Below, one piece after another: positions 56,655 through 64,000 of a stretch of DNA of 64,000 bases. Made by a program: the position numbers and the translations under genes. The notes under the pieces were generated by a model. The model saw only the letters and a program-made list of their open reading frames with translations, did not search any database and had not been told where the DNA came from. Position 1 is the stretch's first letter; the number at the start of each line of letters is the position of its first letter. Source of the DNA: an uncultured Clostridia bacterium (lineage in GTDB: Bacteria; Bacillota; Clostridia; Oscillospirales; Butyricicoccaceae); assembly GCA_944381055.1 (NCBI GenBank), contig CALWJQ010000064.1:1-64000 (forward strand), read 5' to 3'.

Positions 56655-58465
56655 TGCCAGGATCCCCCTTTCGCGGCGTCGCTCTGCATTTCGTAAACGC
56701 GGCGGTAAACGCCGGGGCGCGAGATGAGTTCCTGGTGCGTGCCGATGTCAGCGGCCGCGCCGTCTTCAAGCACCAGGATGTTGTCGGCGTGCATCAGCGT
56801 GCTGATGCGGTGCGAAATCAAAATGACTGTGCTGTCGCCCGTGTTTTTGCGCAGCGAATCACGGATGCGCGCGTCGGTTTCCAGGTCGACGGCGGACAGC
56901 GAATCGTCAAAGACCAGGACGGGCGCGCCCAGCATCAGGGTGCGCGCGATGGCGACGCGCTGTTTCTGCCCGCCCGAAAGAGTGACGCCGCGTTCGCCGA
57001 CCATCGTATCATAGCCGTTTGCAAAGCCGATGATGGACTGGTCGACGTCGGCAATGTCAGCGCAGCGGCGCACCTGTTCGAGAGTGGGGTCTTTGACGGC
57101 GATGCCGATGTTTTGTTCAATGGTTTTAGAAAAAAGGAACGGTTCCTGCAAAACAACGCCGACCCCGCGGCGCAGGTAGTCGCGGTCGATGTCGCGCAGA
57201 TCGACGCCGCCGATGGTGATGCGCCCGCCGTCAGGCGGCAGGTCGTACAGGCGGTTTAGCAGGTAGGTAATGGTCGATTTGCCGGCGCCCGTCGCGCCCA
57301 GAATCCCAAAGGTCGTGCCGTGGGGAATGGTAAAGCACAGGTCTTTGAGCACCGGCTGTGATTCATAGCGGAAGGTGACGTGGTCAAAGACGATGTCTTT
57401 GGCAAGATCGGGCTTTTCACGGCCCGGGTTTTCGTCTTCGTCTTCGGCGCGCGCGATGAGGATTTCATACAGACGGGTCAGCGACACACCGGCCTTGCTC
57501 ATTTCGGACAGCGTGCGGCCCAGCGAACGCACCGGCCACGCCAGCGTCTGATTGTATGAAACAAAGACCAGGAATTCGCCCAGCGTGATGCTGCCGCGCA
57601 CAGCCAGAATGGCGCCGAAAACAATGATAGACATGACCTGCAAGCCCGTGACCAGGTCGCCCAGCCCCCAGTAGGTGCCCAGCGTATAGCCGAGGTGGAC
57701 CCATTTGCTGACAAAAATGTCGTTCTTTTCGTCAAACCGGTCGACTTCGTACCGCTCACGGCCAAAGGCGCGCACAACGCGCACGCCGGTCAGGTTTTCC
57801 TGCACGTCGACGGTCAGGTCACTTTCAGCCTCGTCGGCGTCGCGGAACTGGCGCGAAATGCGGCTGAAATAAATGCCGGAATAGAGCATGACGATGGGGA
57901 TGAAGATGAGTGCCACAAACGACAGCGCCGCGTTCATTGAAAACATCAGCGTCAGCGCCGTGGTGATGAGGATCAGGGTGCGCAGCACTTCAATCAGCTG
58001 GTTGGCGACAAAATTGCGCACCACATCGACGTCCGATGTGCAGCGCTGGATGATGTCGCCCGTTTGGTTCTGGGTGTGCCAGGCAAAGGGCAGGCGCTGG
58101 ACGTGGGCAAACAGGGTGTTGCGCAGCGTCCGGATCGTGCCTTCAGTGCCGCGGGCCACGCCCATGCGCGACAAAAAGTTAAAAACACCGGACAAAAGCG
58201 AAAAGACAATGACAAACAGCGCGCAGTACAGCAAATGCCCGCGCAGGAAATCGCGCCCGCCCAGGCTGTTGATGAAATCCATAATAGACGTCGGCAGGGC
58301 AAAAGGCTTGTCGCCGATGACCGAGTCGACGGTGATACGGATAACCTGCGGCATGAGAAACTGGAACAGGATGCTCAGGCCGCTGGATATGATGGCGAGA
58401 AGGAAAAAACGTTTGTAGCCGCGGGAAAAGCGCACAAACATCCGTGACAGTGAATGGTTTGGCAT
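56651..58465 (-). CDS. ABC exporter half-transporter, canonical signature, Asp in place of catalytic Glu
   Basis: The 604-aa half-transporter has six transmembrane helices and an ATPase domain: Walker A GATGAGKSTITY, signature LSGGQKQR, and Walker B VLVFDDSLSA, where the Glu after the Walker B Asp is replaced by Asp. This degenerate subunit pairs with the partner above: its Walker site faces the LSTGEKQ signature, the non-hydrolysing site, and its LSGGQ faces the Glu-bearing site. AAAAGGAGG supports ATG 58465. Confidence 0.93.
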   Translation of the reverse strand: MPNHSLSRMFVRFSRGYKRFFLLAIISSGLSILFQFLMPQVIRITVDSVIGDKPFALPTSIMDFINSLGGRDFLRGHLLYCALFVIVFSLLSGVFNFLSRMGVARGTEGTIRTLRNTLFAHVQRLPFAWHTQNQTGDIIQRCTSDVDVVRNFVANQLIEVLRTLILITTALTLMFSMNAALSFVALIFIPIVMLYSGIYFSRISRQFRDADEAESDLTVDVQENLTGVRVVRAFGRERYEVDRFDEKNDIFVSKWVHLGYTLGTYWGLGDLVTGLQVMSIIVFGAILAVRGSITLGEFLVFVSYNQTLAWPVRSLGRTLSEMSKAGVSLTRLYEILIARAEDEDENPGREKPDLAKDIVFDHVTFRYESQPVLKDLCFTIPHGTTFGILGATGAGKSTITYLLNRLYDLPPDGGRITIGGVDLRDIDRDYLRRGVGVVLQEPFLFSKTIEQNIGIAVKDPTLEQVRRCADIADVDQSIIGFANGYDTMVGERGVTLSGGQKQRVAIARTLMLGAPVLVFDDSLSAVDLETDARIRDSLRKNTGDSTVILISHRISTLMHADNILVLEDGAAADIGTHQELISRPGVYRRVYEMQSDAAKGGSWQ

Positions 58466-58569
58466 AGGACCTCCTTTTTATGCATACACACGGGAAACCG
58501 GCGCGCAGCCGCTCCCCCTGCGCGGGCCCACCCCCTGAACAGCCCGCGCACTCCGGCTGCCTTAGCCCT

Positions 58570-58598
58570 ATTGTGCCATATTTCACGGGGAAAAGCAA
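58570..58598 (-). promoter_or_regulatory. Possible promoter of the ABC exporter operon
   Basis: On the minus strand TTGCTT (58598-58593) and CACAAT (58575-58570) are 17 bases apart, about 105 bases before the start codon. The -10 box is weak at its first base. The rest of 58466-58788 holds the divergent MerR-type promoter and no other clear feature. Confidence 0.4.
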
Positions 58599-58624
58599 GG
58601 GGCGGCGCAGCGGGCATTTTTTAC

Positions 58625-58655
58625 TTGACTTAGAGCGGGCTTTAAGTGGTACACT
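58625..58655 (+). promoter_or_regulatory. MerR-type promoter and operator of the aldo/keto-reductase-like operon
   Basis: TTGACT (58625-58630) and TACACT (58650-58655) are 19 bases apart, the long spacer used by MerR-activated promoters. A dyad lies over the spacer: ACTTAGAGC (58628-58636), two bases, GCTTTAAGT (58639-58647), 8 of 9 pairs. As CTTAGAG-N4-CTTTAAG it resembles the AdhR/NmlR-type operator for aldehyde-response MerR proteins. The MerR gene is in the operon it would control. Confidence 0.75.
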
Positions 58656-58788
58656 GGGAACATACACAGGAAAAGCTGCCTGATTTGGGCGGGGAAAGGG
58701 TATGATGCACAATGAAAAAAGACGCCTGTGCCCGGCCGGACGCAGGCTTCGGGACAGACCAGACAAAAAATCATGGGGAGGATGCCTG

Positions 58789-59910
58789 ATGGAATACAGA
58801 AAACTGCCGCACGGCGAAGAGCGCATCAGCGTTGTCGGCCTGGGAATGGGCGGGATCCACGCCAGCCCGCCGGAGGAAATCGAGCGCATGGTCGGCTGCG
58901 CCATCGAAGGCGGCATCAATTATTTCGACATGTGCGGCGGGCACAATTCAATTTATGCCCCGTTTGGCCGCGCCATTGCCGGCTGCCGCGACAAGGTGTA
59001 TTTTCAGCTGCACCTCGGTGTGATTTACAACGGGCAGGGCGAATACGGCCGCTCGCGCAATATGGACGAAACCCGGCGGACCTTTGAATGGATGATGAAG
59101 GTTATGGGCGTCGACACCGTCGACATGGGTTTTATGCACTGCTTTGACGAGGTAGAAGACTTTGAAAGCATGGTGGCCGAAGGCGGGCTCGACTACTTAA
59201 AACAGCTCAAAAACCAGGGCGTTGTCCGGCATTTGGGCTTTTCGTCCCACACGCCGGCGGTCGCCAACCACATTTTGGACACCGGGCTGTGCGACATGAT
59301 GATGTTCAGCATCAATCCCGCCTACGATTACGGGCAGGGCGACGGCTATGCCCGCGGGTCGGTGGCTGAACGCGCCGCGCTGTTCCGCCGGTGCGAAAGC
59401 GAAGGGGTTGGCATTTCGGTCATGAAACCGTTTTGCGCCGGCAAGCTGCTTTCGGCTGAAGCGTCGCCGTACAAACAGGCGCTGACCCATTACCAGTGCA
59501 TCCAGTACGCGCTTGACCGCCCGGGCGTTCTGACGGTCCTGCCCGGCGTGCAGACCATGGCCGACGTCGAAAAAGTGCTCGGCTTTGCCGCCGCGCCGGC
59601 CGGGGAAAAGGACTATTCAGCGCTGGGGGGAATGACGGCCGAATGGGGCGGCGATACCTGCGTATACTGCAACCATTGCCAGCCCTGCCCGGCGGGTATC
59701 GACGTCGGGCTGGTCAACAAATATTACGACCTGGCCCGCATGGGCGACGGCCTGGCGGCCGACCATTACCGGCATCTGGGCGTCCGGGCGGACAGCTGCC
59801 TGCATTGCGGGCATTGCGACAGCGTCTGTCCTTTCCATGTGCGTCAAAGCGAACGCATGGACGAGATTGCAGCCTGGTTCGCCCAAAAAGCGGAGGAGCG
59901 GCAGCAATGA
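58789..59910 (+). CDS. Aldo/keto-reductase-like protein with two [4Fe-4S] motifs
   Basis: The 373-aa protein has the (beta/alpha)8 aldo/keto reductase fold (VVGLGMGGIHASPPEEIERM, INYFDMCGGHNS, HCFDEVED, LGFSSHTPAVANHILDT). The catalytic Lys (expected near FQLHLG) is missing, and the Tyr position is unclear. The C-terminus has CVYCNHCQPCP and CLHCGHCDSVCP, two ferredoxin clusters. This composite is common in anaerobes and might use ferredoxin. GGGGAGG precedes the ATG. It is co-transcribed with the MerR gene whose start overlaps its end by ATGA. Confidence 0.9.
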   Translation: MEYRKLPHGEERISVVGLGMGGIHASPPEEIERMVGCAIEGGINYFDMCGGHNSIYAPFGRAIAGCRDKVYFQLHLGVIYNGQGEYGRSRNMDETRRTFEWMMKVMGVDTVDMGFMHCFDEVEDFESMVAEGGLDYLKQLKNQGVVRHLGFSSHTPAVANHILDTGLCDMMMFSINPAYDYGQGDGYARGSVAERAALFRRCESEGVGISVMKPFCAGKLLSAEASPYKQALTHYQCIQYALDRPGVLTVLPGVQTMADVEKVLGFAAAPAGEKDYSALGGMTAEWGGDTCVYCNHCQPCPAGIDVGLVNKYYDLARMGDGLAADHYRHLGVRADSCLHCGHCDSVCPFHVRQSERMDEIAAWFAQKAEERQQ

Positions 59911-60281
59911 CGATCGCAGAGGTGGCTAAACGTTATGGTCTGACAACCGATACACTTCGTTATTATGAACGCGTCGGATTGCTCCCTGTTATCGGAAGGA
60001 CGGCAAGCGGTATCCGCAACTATACAGAAAGCGACTGCGAGTGGGTGTCATACATCAAATGTATGCGTTCGGCCGGCGTTTCGGTTGAAACATTGGTCGA
60101 ATATGTCCGGCTGTTCCGGCAGGGGCCCGAAACCCTGGCCCGGCGCAAACAGCTGTTGATTGAGCAGCGCCGGCAGATTGCCGGACGGATAGAATCGCTC
60201 ACCGAAGTGCTCCGGCGCCTGGACAAAAAACTCGACGGATTTGAAGCCGATCTTGCCAGATATGAAGAAAACCTGAAATGA
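59907..60281 (+). CDS. MerR-family transcriptional regulator (AdhR/NmlR-like)
   Basis: The 124-aa protein has the MerR winged helix MTIAEVAKRYGLTTDTLRYYERVGLL and the wing to GIRNYTESDCEWVSYIKCM, then a long dimer coiled coil (EVLRRLDKKLDGFEADLARYEENLK). The C-terminal effector part is short. The three Cys (in SDCEW, KCM) might sense electrophiles, as in NmlR. It would bend the 19-bp spacer promoter found before its own operon. ATGA overlap with the reductase gene shows coupling. Confidence 0.93.
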   Translation: MTIAEVAKRYGLTTDTLRYYERVGLLPVIGRTASGIRNYTESDCEWVSYIKCMRSAGVSVETLVEYVRLFRQGPETLARRKQLLIEQRRQIAGRIESLTEVLRRLDKKLDGFEADLARYEENLK

Positions 60282-60283
60282 GA

Positions 60284-60311
60284 AAGGCGCGGGAAGGTTT
60301 CCCGCGCCTTC
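60284..60311 (+). terminator. Hairpin after the MerR gene
   Basis: Eleven-bp arms (aaggcgcggga / tcccgcgcctt) with a 5-nt loop follow the stop codon directly; the T-tract is short. Confidence 0.65.
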
Positions 60312-60410
60312 TGGCGTCTGATAAAAAATAAAATTGCAGGAAATTCATATTTTATTCAAGCAACTTTCCTTTCATGCCGATATAATAAGAGAGATGAGAG
60401 GAGTTTGAGT

Positions 60411-62264
60411 ATGAAAGAGATGAAAAATGACAACAAGCCGCAAAGATCCATTCTGACTTATTATATTATTATCCTGCTGGTCACCCTGCTGCTCAACGCG
60501 TTGATCTTCCCGCGCATGTGGCAGCCCAATATGGTCAGCGTCGACTACGGCACTTTCCGCAACGAGCTGGAAGGCGGGCAGATTACCGACGTTGAAATGG
60601 ACGAGATGGGAACCACTATTTATTATCTCAAAGACGAGCAGCCGAGCGTGCCCGGCGGCGAACGGACGATCTATGCCGTCGGCGTGTGGCCGGGCGACAC
60701 CGGCCTGGTCGATCTGCTGGACGAGGCGGATGTCACGTTTTCCAAAGTCGTCCCGCAGGAAAGCTCGCCCCTCGTCGAGTTCCTGGTGTCGTGGGTGCTG
60801 CCCATCGTCCTGATGGTGGTGGTCATGAACCTCGTCATGCGCGGGATGCAGAAGCGCATGGGCGGCAACGCGCTGACGCTGGGAAAAGCCAACGCCAAGA
60901 TTTACGTCGAGGCGCAGACCGGCAAGACCTTTGCCGACGTCGCCGGACAGGACGAGGCCAAAGAAGCGCTCAAGGAAATTGTCAATTACCTGCACGACCC
61001 CAGCCGGTATAAAGAGATCGGCGCTCATCTGCCCAAGGGCGCGCTGCTTGTCGGCCCTCCGGGCACCGGCAAGACGCTGCTGGCCAAAGCGGTCGCCGGC
61101 GAGGCCGGCGTGCCGTTCTTCTCGATTTCGGGATCCGAGTTTGTCGAAATGTTCGTCGGCATGGGCGCGGCGCGCGTCCGCGATCTGTTTAAGCAGGCGC
61201 AGGAAAAAGCTCCCTGCATTATTTTCATCGACGAAATCGATACCATCGGCAAAAAGCGCGACGGATCGGGCGTCGGCGGCAACGACGAGCGCGAGCAGAC
61301 CCTGAACCAGCTGCTGGCAGAAATGGACGGCTTTGACGGCAATTCAGGCGTCGTCATTCTGGCGGCCACCAACCGCCCTGAAACGCTGGACAAGGCGCTG
61401 CTGCGCCCCGGCCGCTTTGACCGCCGCATTCCTGTCGACCTGCCCGACATGCAGGGCCGTCTGGCCATTTTGAAGGTCCACGCCAAAGACGTGCGCATGA
61501 AAGACGGCGTCGATCTGGGTGTCATCGCCCGTTCAACGTCGGGCGCTTCGGGCGCCGACCTGGCCAATATCATCAACGAAGCGGCGCTGCGTGCCGTGCG
61601 CATGGGCCGCAATGAAGTGGCGCAGGGCGATTTGGAAGAAGCGGTCGAAACCGTTATCGCCGGCGCGCAGCGCAAGGGCGCCGTCATTTCGGACCGCGAA
61701 AAACGCATTATTGCCTATCATGAAACCGGTCACGCCCTTGTCGCGGCGCGTCAGACCGATTCGGCGCCCGTGACCAAAATCACGATCATCCCCCGCACGT
61801 CGGGCGCACTGGGCTATACCATGCAGGTCGATGAAGAAGAAAAATTCCTGATGACCCGCGACGAAGCTCTCAACAAGATTGCCACCCTGACCGGCGGACG
61901 CGCCGCCGAAGAGCTGGTCTTTTCGATCTGCACGACGGGCGCTTCCAACGACATTGAAAAGGCGACCCACATCGCCCGCGCGATGGTCACCCGGTACGGC
62001 ATGAGCAAAACCTTCGGCATGACGGCGCTTGAAACAGTGACCAACCAGTACCTGGGCGGCGACACCAGCCTGGCCTGTTCGCCCGAGACGGCGACCAAAA
62101 TCGACGCCGAGGTCATGGACATCATTAAAAACGCCTACAACAAGGCGTATGACATCCTGTCCCGCGACCGCAAAAAGCTCGACGAGCTGGCCTCGTACCT
62201 GCTGCAAAAAGAAACCATTACCGGCGAAGAGTTCATGCAGATCCTGCACGCCGACGACGAATAA
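60411..62264 (+). CDS. ftsH: ATP-dependent zinc metalloprotease FtsH
   Basis: The 617-aa protein has one transmembrane helix near residues 13-32, an extracytoplasmic region, a second helix at about residues 122-142, the AAA domain (Walker [14 protein letters not shown], Walker [12 protein letters not shown], pore motif [12 protein letters not shown] with [18 protein letters not shown]) and the zinc peptidase site HETGHALV. It degrades membrane and stress-damaged proteins. GAGAGGAG fits ATG 60411; a TTG at 60405 is in frame but less likely. TATAAT at 60381-60386 is a possible -10 box; no good -35 is seen. Confidence 0.97.
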   Translation: MKEMKNDNKPQRSILTYYIIILLVTLLLNALIFPRMWQPNMVSVDYGTFRNELEGGQITDVEMDEMGTTIYYLKDEQPSVPGGERTIYAVGVWPGDTGLVDLLDEADVTFSKVVPQESSPLVEFLVSWVLPIVLMVVVMNLVMRGMQKRMGGNALTLGKANAKIYVEAQTGKTFADVAGQDEAKEALKEIVNYLHDPSRYKEIGAHLPKGALLVGPPGTGKTLLAKAVAGEAGVPFFSISGSEFVEMFVGMGAARVRDLFKQAQEKAPCIIFIDEIDTIGKKRDGSGVGGNDEREQTLNQLLAEMDGFDGNSGVVILAATNRPETLDKALLRPGRFDRRIPVDLPDMQGRLAILKVHAKDVRMKDGVDLGVIARSTSGASGADLANIINEAALRAVRMGRNEVAQGDLEEAVETVIAGAQRKGAVISDREKRIIAYHETGHALVAARQTDSAPVTKITIIPRTSGALGYTMQVDEEEKFLMTRDEALNKIATLTGGRAAEELVFSICTTGASNDIEKATHIARAMVTRYGMSKTFGMTALETVTNQYLGGDTSLACSPETATKIDAEVMDIIKNAYNKAYDILSRDRKKLDELASYLLQKETITGEEFMQILHADDE

Positions 62265-62271
62265 GAAACGG

Positions 62272-62299
62272 AAAGGCCGTCCCGCGGGACGGCCTTTTT
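62272..62299. terminator. Bidirectional terminator (ftsH / DUF1048)
   Basis: Perfect palindrome with 13-bp arms (62272-62284 / 62285-62297), followed by T on plus; between convergent genes. Confidence 0.9.
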
Positions 62300-62946
62300 C
62301 AATCCAGTTTTCGGTCGAGCAGGCGGTATGCCGCCAGCAACATCAGGGGGACGGCCGCCGCGGCCAGCACATGGACATGCAGCAGGGGCCGGCGCAGGAA
62401 AAAGGACAGACAGGCGCACGCGAGCCAGAACCCGAAAAAAAGCGCAAAAAGACGCCGATCCGCGGCACGGCCGCCAAAGGCTCCGCGCCCGATGACGGCA
62501 AAAAGCGCCGACGCACCCGCCAGAATGAGCGCCGCGCTTGCAAGGTCGCCGGCCGTGACGGTGAGACGCGGCCACCCGCCGTCCAGCGCGCTTGAAAGCG
62601 CACCGGAAAACAGCCGGACGCCGGCAAGGGCGGCCGTGCCCAGCAGCAGGTCGCGCACCAGGCCGAGCAGGCGTTCGCCGCGGCTCATGGGCGGGATTTC
62701 GGCCAGCACGCTGTCACAGAAGGCTTTGTAATCGTTGCCGATGACCGCAGCGGCGTCTTCGCCCCGCGCCTCGCCGTCGGCCAGCATCTGCCGGATGTCG
62801 CGCCGGACCAGTTCCTGCCGCCAGGGGCTGATGTTTGAAGCGCGCAGATAGACAACTATGTCGGTCAGCACGCGGCGGTTCTCTGCGTTCAGTCGCTTTT
62901 CCTGCTCATTGTTTTCTTTGAGCAGCCTGTCAGTGCGTTTGCTCAT
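62299..62946 (-). CDS. DUF1048-like membrane protein, PadR partner
   Basis: The 215-aa protein has an N-terminal helical DUF1048-like domain (NRRVLTDIVVYLRASNIS, EIPPMS), about residues 20-90, and a C-terminal half with about four hydrophobic helices (LLLGTAALAGVRLF, SAALILAGASALFAVIG, LFALFFGFWLACACLSFF, VLAAAAVPLMLLAAYRLL). DUF1048 proteins are coded next to PadR genes; here the start overlaps the PadR gene by 17 bases. Its function is unknown; it is probably the PadR-controlled membrane component. Confidence 0.85.
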   Translation of the reverse strand: MSKRTDRLLKENNEQEKRLNAENRRVLTDIVVYLRASNISPWRQELVRRDIRQMLADGEARGEDAAAVIGNDYKAFCDSVLAEIPPMSRGERLLGLVRDLLLGTAALAGVRLFSGALSSALDGGWPRLTVTAGDLASAALILAGASALFAVIGRGAFGGRAADRRLFALFFGFWLACACLSFFLRRPLLHVHVLAAAAVPLMLLAAYRLLDRKLD

Positions 62947-63277
62947 CGCTTTTCCCCTCCGTATCCTGCCAAAGCGCTTCGGCCGCTGACGAAAGCGCGC
63001 GGTAATGCGCCCAAAACGCCCGCAGAGCTTCCTGCCCCTGCGCGGTGAGACGGTAATATTTGCGCCGCGGCCCGGCGGCTGAGTCCCGGTAGGTCGCCTC
63101 GATCAGCCCGCCGCGCTCCAGCCGCAGCAGCAGCGGGTAAACGGTCCCTTCGGCAATGCGGCCGAACCCATAGCCGCGCAGCATTTCCGCGATTTCATAC
63201 CCATAGGTCTCGCGCCGCCCGATGACGGCCAGAATGCAGCCGTCAAGCACCCCTTTGAGCATCTGCGTCGGAATCAC
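62930..63277 (-). CDS. PadR-family transcriptional regulator
   Basis: The 115-aa protein has the PadR winged helix: GVLDGCILAVIGRRETYGYEI, GRIAEGTVYPLLLRLERGGL and RRKYYRLTAQG. The start is GTG 63277 behind GGAG. It is transcribed first, with the membrane partner overlapping. A 35-bp palindrome over its own promoter fits autorepression. The effector is unknown. The window therefore has two separate PadR/membrane-protein modules. Confidence 0.94.
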   Translation of the reverse strand: MIPTQMLKGVLDGCILAVIGRRETYGYEIAEMLRGYGFGRIAEGTVYPLLLRLERGGLIEATYRDSAAGPRRKYYRLTAQGQEALRAFWAHYRALSSAAEALWQDTEGKSDEQTH

Positions 63278-63298
63278 GGTTCTTCACTCCCGGCTATC

Positions 63299-63350
63299 TT
63301 GCATTGCAGTATAGTGATTATATTGTAATGCAAGGTATTGAAATTGTCAA
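63299..63350 (-). promoter_or_regulatory. PadR promoter with 35-bp palindromic operator
   Basis: On the minus strand TTGACA (63350-63345) and TACAAT (63327-63322) are 17 bases apart; a second TATAAT overlaps at 63322-63317. An imperfect palindrome, 13 of 15 pairs, with arms at 63299-63313 and 63319-63333 around a 5-bp centre, covers the -10 box and the start region, the place expected for an autorepressor. Confidence 0.8.
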
Positions 63351-63353
63351 GAT

Positions 63354-63383
63354 CAAAAGCCGGCTGCCCGCGGGCAGCCGGCT
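63354..63383 (-). terminator. Terminator of the alanyl-tRNA editing gene
   Basis: On the minus strand 13-bp arms (63371-63383 / 63358-63370) are followed by TTTT, seven bases past the stop codon. Confidence 0.8.
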
Positions 63384-63390
63384 GGATTTT

Positions 63391-64000
63391 TTACGGAAGA
63401 TCGTATTCGCGGGCGATGGCGTCGAAGACTTCTTCGACAGCCTGTTCGGCGGCCTCGCCGCCCGGAATGACGCCCTGCGCCAGCAGGGGGCTTCCGCCGC
63501 CGCGTCCGCCCAGGCGGGCGCACAGGTCTTTGACAAACGCGCCCAGGTTAGGGCCGCTTTTGGACTTGCTGCGCATAAAGAGCAGCGAAAGCTGCCCGGC
63601 CTGGCGAACCGCGAAGAGCAAGGCCGAGGGCTGTTCGGCGCACAGGATTTCGGCGACGGCGCGCAGGTGCTTGACGTCGCCGCCGTCCAGGATGGCGGCC
63701 GCGAGGCGGCCCTGCTCCAGCGTGCGGCTGAGTTCAGCCCACAGGGCTGTGTCCGAACGCAGGAGCTGTTCGCGCAGGGCGTGATTGTGCGCTTCAAGGG
63801 CGTCACGGCGCTCGATCAGCGCCTGCTGCGCGGCGGCGAATTCGGACAGGTTTTCGCATGACAGGGCGCGCTGCATGGACAGCACGGCCAGACCGCGGTC
63901 GAGGCGCGCCTTGCGGGCGGCCTTTCCGGCGGCGTAATAGACGCGGAAAACGCCGCGTACGCTTTTTGTGCCTGTGACAAGCAAATCCAAAACGCCGCCC
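63391..64000 (-). CDS. Alanyl-tRNA editing protein (AlaX/AlaS-related), 3' part
   Basis: The frame is open to the window edge, so only about 203 C-terminal residues are present. They match the DHHA1-type C-terminus of alanyl-tRNA synthetase and AlaX proteins: a coiled-coil start (SVRGVFRVYYAAGKAARKARL onward), a mixed alpha/beta core, then GPNLGAFVKDLCARLGGRGGGSPLLAQG, the glycine-rich loop of this domain. The editing domain that deacylates Ser-tRNA(Ala) or Gly-tRNA(Ala) would lie beyond the edge. A full AlaS is less likely from the context but cannot be excluded. Confidence 0.82.
   Translation of the reverse strand, partial: GGVLDLLVTGTKSVRGVFRVYYAAGKAARKARLDRGLAVLSMQRALSCENLSEFAAAQQALIERRDALEAHNHALREQLLRSDTALWAELSRTLEQGRLAAAILDGGDVKHLRAVAEILCAEQPSALLFAVRQAGQLSLLFMRSKSKSGPNLGAFVKDLCARLGGRGGGSPLLAQGVIPGGEAAEQAVEEVFDAIAREYDLP

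Noticed and set aside
60357..60386. Full sigma-A promoter of ftsH
   Set aside because: The TATAAT box is good, but no -35 match was found, so it is noted only with the gene.

Overview
The window comes from a high-GC, anaerobic, spore-forming member of the Clostridia, probably an Oscillospirales/Ruminococcaceae-type gut bacterium. Evidence: a complete GerA-type germinant receptor operon, Gram-positive ribosome binding sites, an SLH-anchored surface protein, a ClpE-type ATPase, PadR regulators, ECF vitamin-transporter genes and many oxygen-sensitive Fe-S proteins. The taxonomic call is inference. Nearly all of the 64 kb is coding. Genes are tightly packed with ATGA/GTGA overlaps, and many convergent pairs share a bidirectional hairpin terminator. 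No rRNA, tRNA, CRISPR array, insertion sequence or prophage was found.

Layout. 1-560: non-coding, hairpin-rich DNA with two 117-bp tandem repeats. 0.56-4.9 kb: P-loop ATPase, polysaccharide deacetylase-like protein, N-acyl-D-amino-acid deacylase. 4.9-7.1 kb: PadR regulator with its DUF1700/DUF4097 membrane partner, then a nucleotidyltransferase. 7.2-14.2 kb (minus): Trk potassium uptake (trkH, trkA), malic enzyme and a 991-aa SLH surface protein. 14.4-20.3 kb: orphan PTS EIIC-like permease, YgjP-like metallopeptidase, DegV, MATE exporter, M1-like peptidase and a cupin. 20.4-23.9 kb: IclR regulator, asparaginase and a DUF819 membrane protein. 23.9-25.4 kb: corrinoid adenosyltransferase divergent from a QueG-like Fe-S protein. 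25.5-34 kb: nine-gene operon of methyltransferase, ecfA1-ecfA2-ecfT, truA, DUF5711, CvpA and clpE. 34-37.7 kb (minus): phosphohexomutase, small membrane protein, M20 amidohydrolase.

37.7-41.1 kb is the most unusual region. It is a five-gene operon (DRTGG protein, RsbW-like ATPase, compact sensory-type [FeFe]-hydrogenase, second DRTGG protein, PHP phosphoesterase). The hydrogenase keeps the H-cluster cysteines but has Ala in place of the proton-relay Cys, so it looks like a redox or H2 signalling module rather than a metabolic enzyme. 41.2-48.4 kb: KamA-family radical SAM enzyme, flavin-binding protein, HtrA protease, and capA-dusB-ECF sigma-anti-sigma joined by overlapping codons. 48.4-52.1 kb: gerKA-gerKC-gerKB behind a candidate sigma-G promoter. 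52.1-58.5 kb (minus): beta-lactamase-like protein, nitroreductase, methyltransferase and a heterodimeric ABC exporter with one degenerate ATP site. 58.6-60.3 kb: aldo/keto-reductase-like Fe-S protein and a MerR regulator, behind a promoter with a MerR-type 19-bp spacer and dyad. 60.4-64 kb: ftsH, a second PadR/DUF1048 pair behind a 35-bp palindrome, and the 3' part of an alanyl-tRNA editing protein that runs off the window.

Common themes are envelope homeostasis (HtrA, FtsH, ECF sigma/anti-sigma, two PadR/membrane-protein modules), amino-acid and peptide use (deacylase, asparaginase, M20, KamA) and redox sensing. Promoter and operator calls are by eye against consensus sequences.
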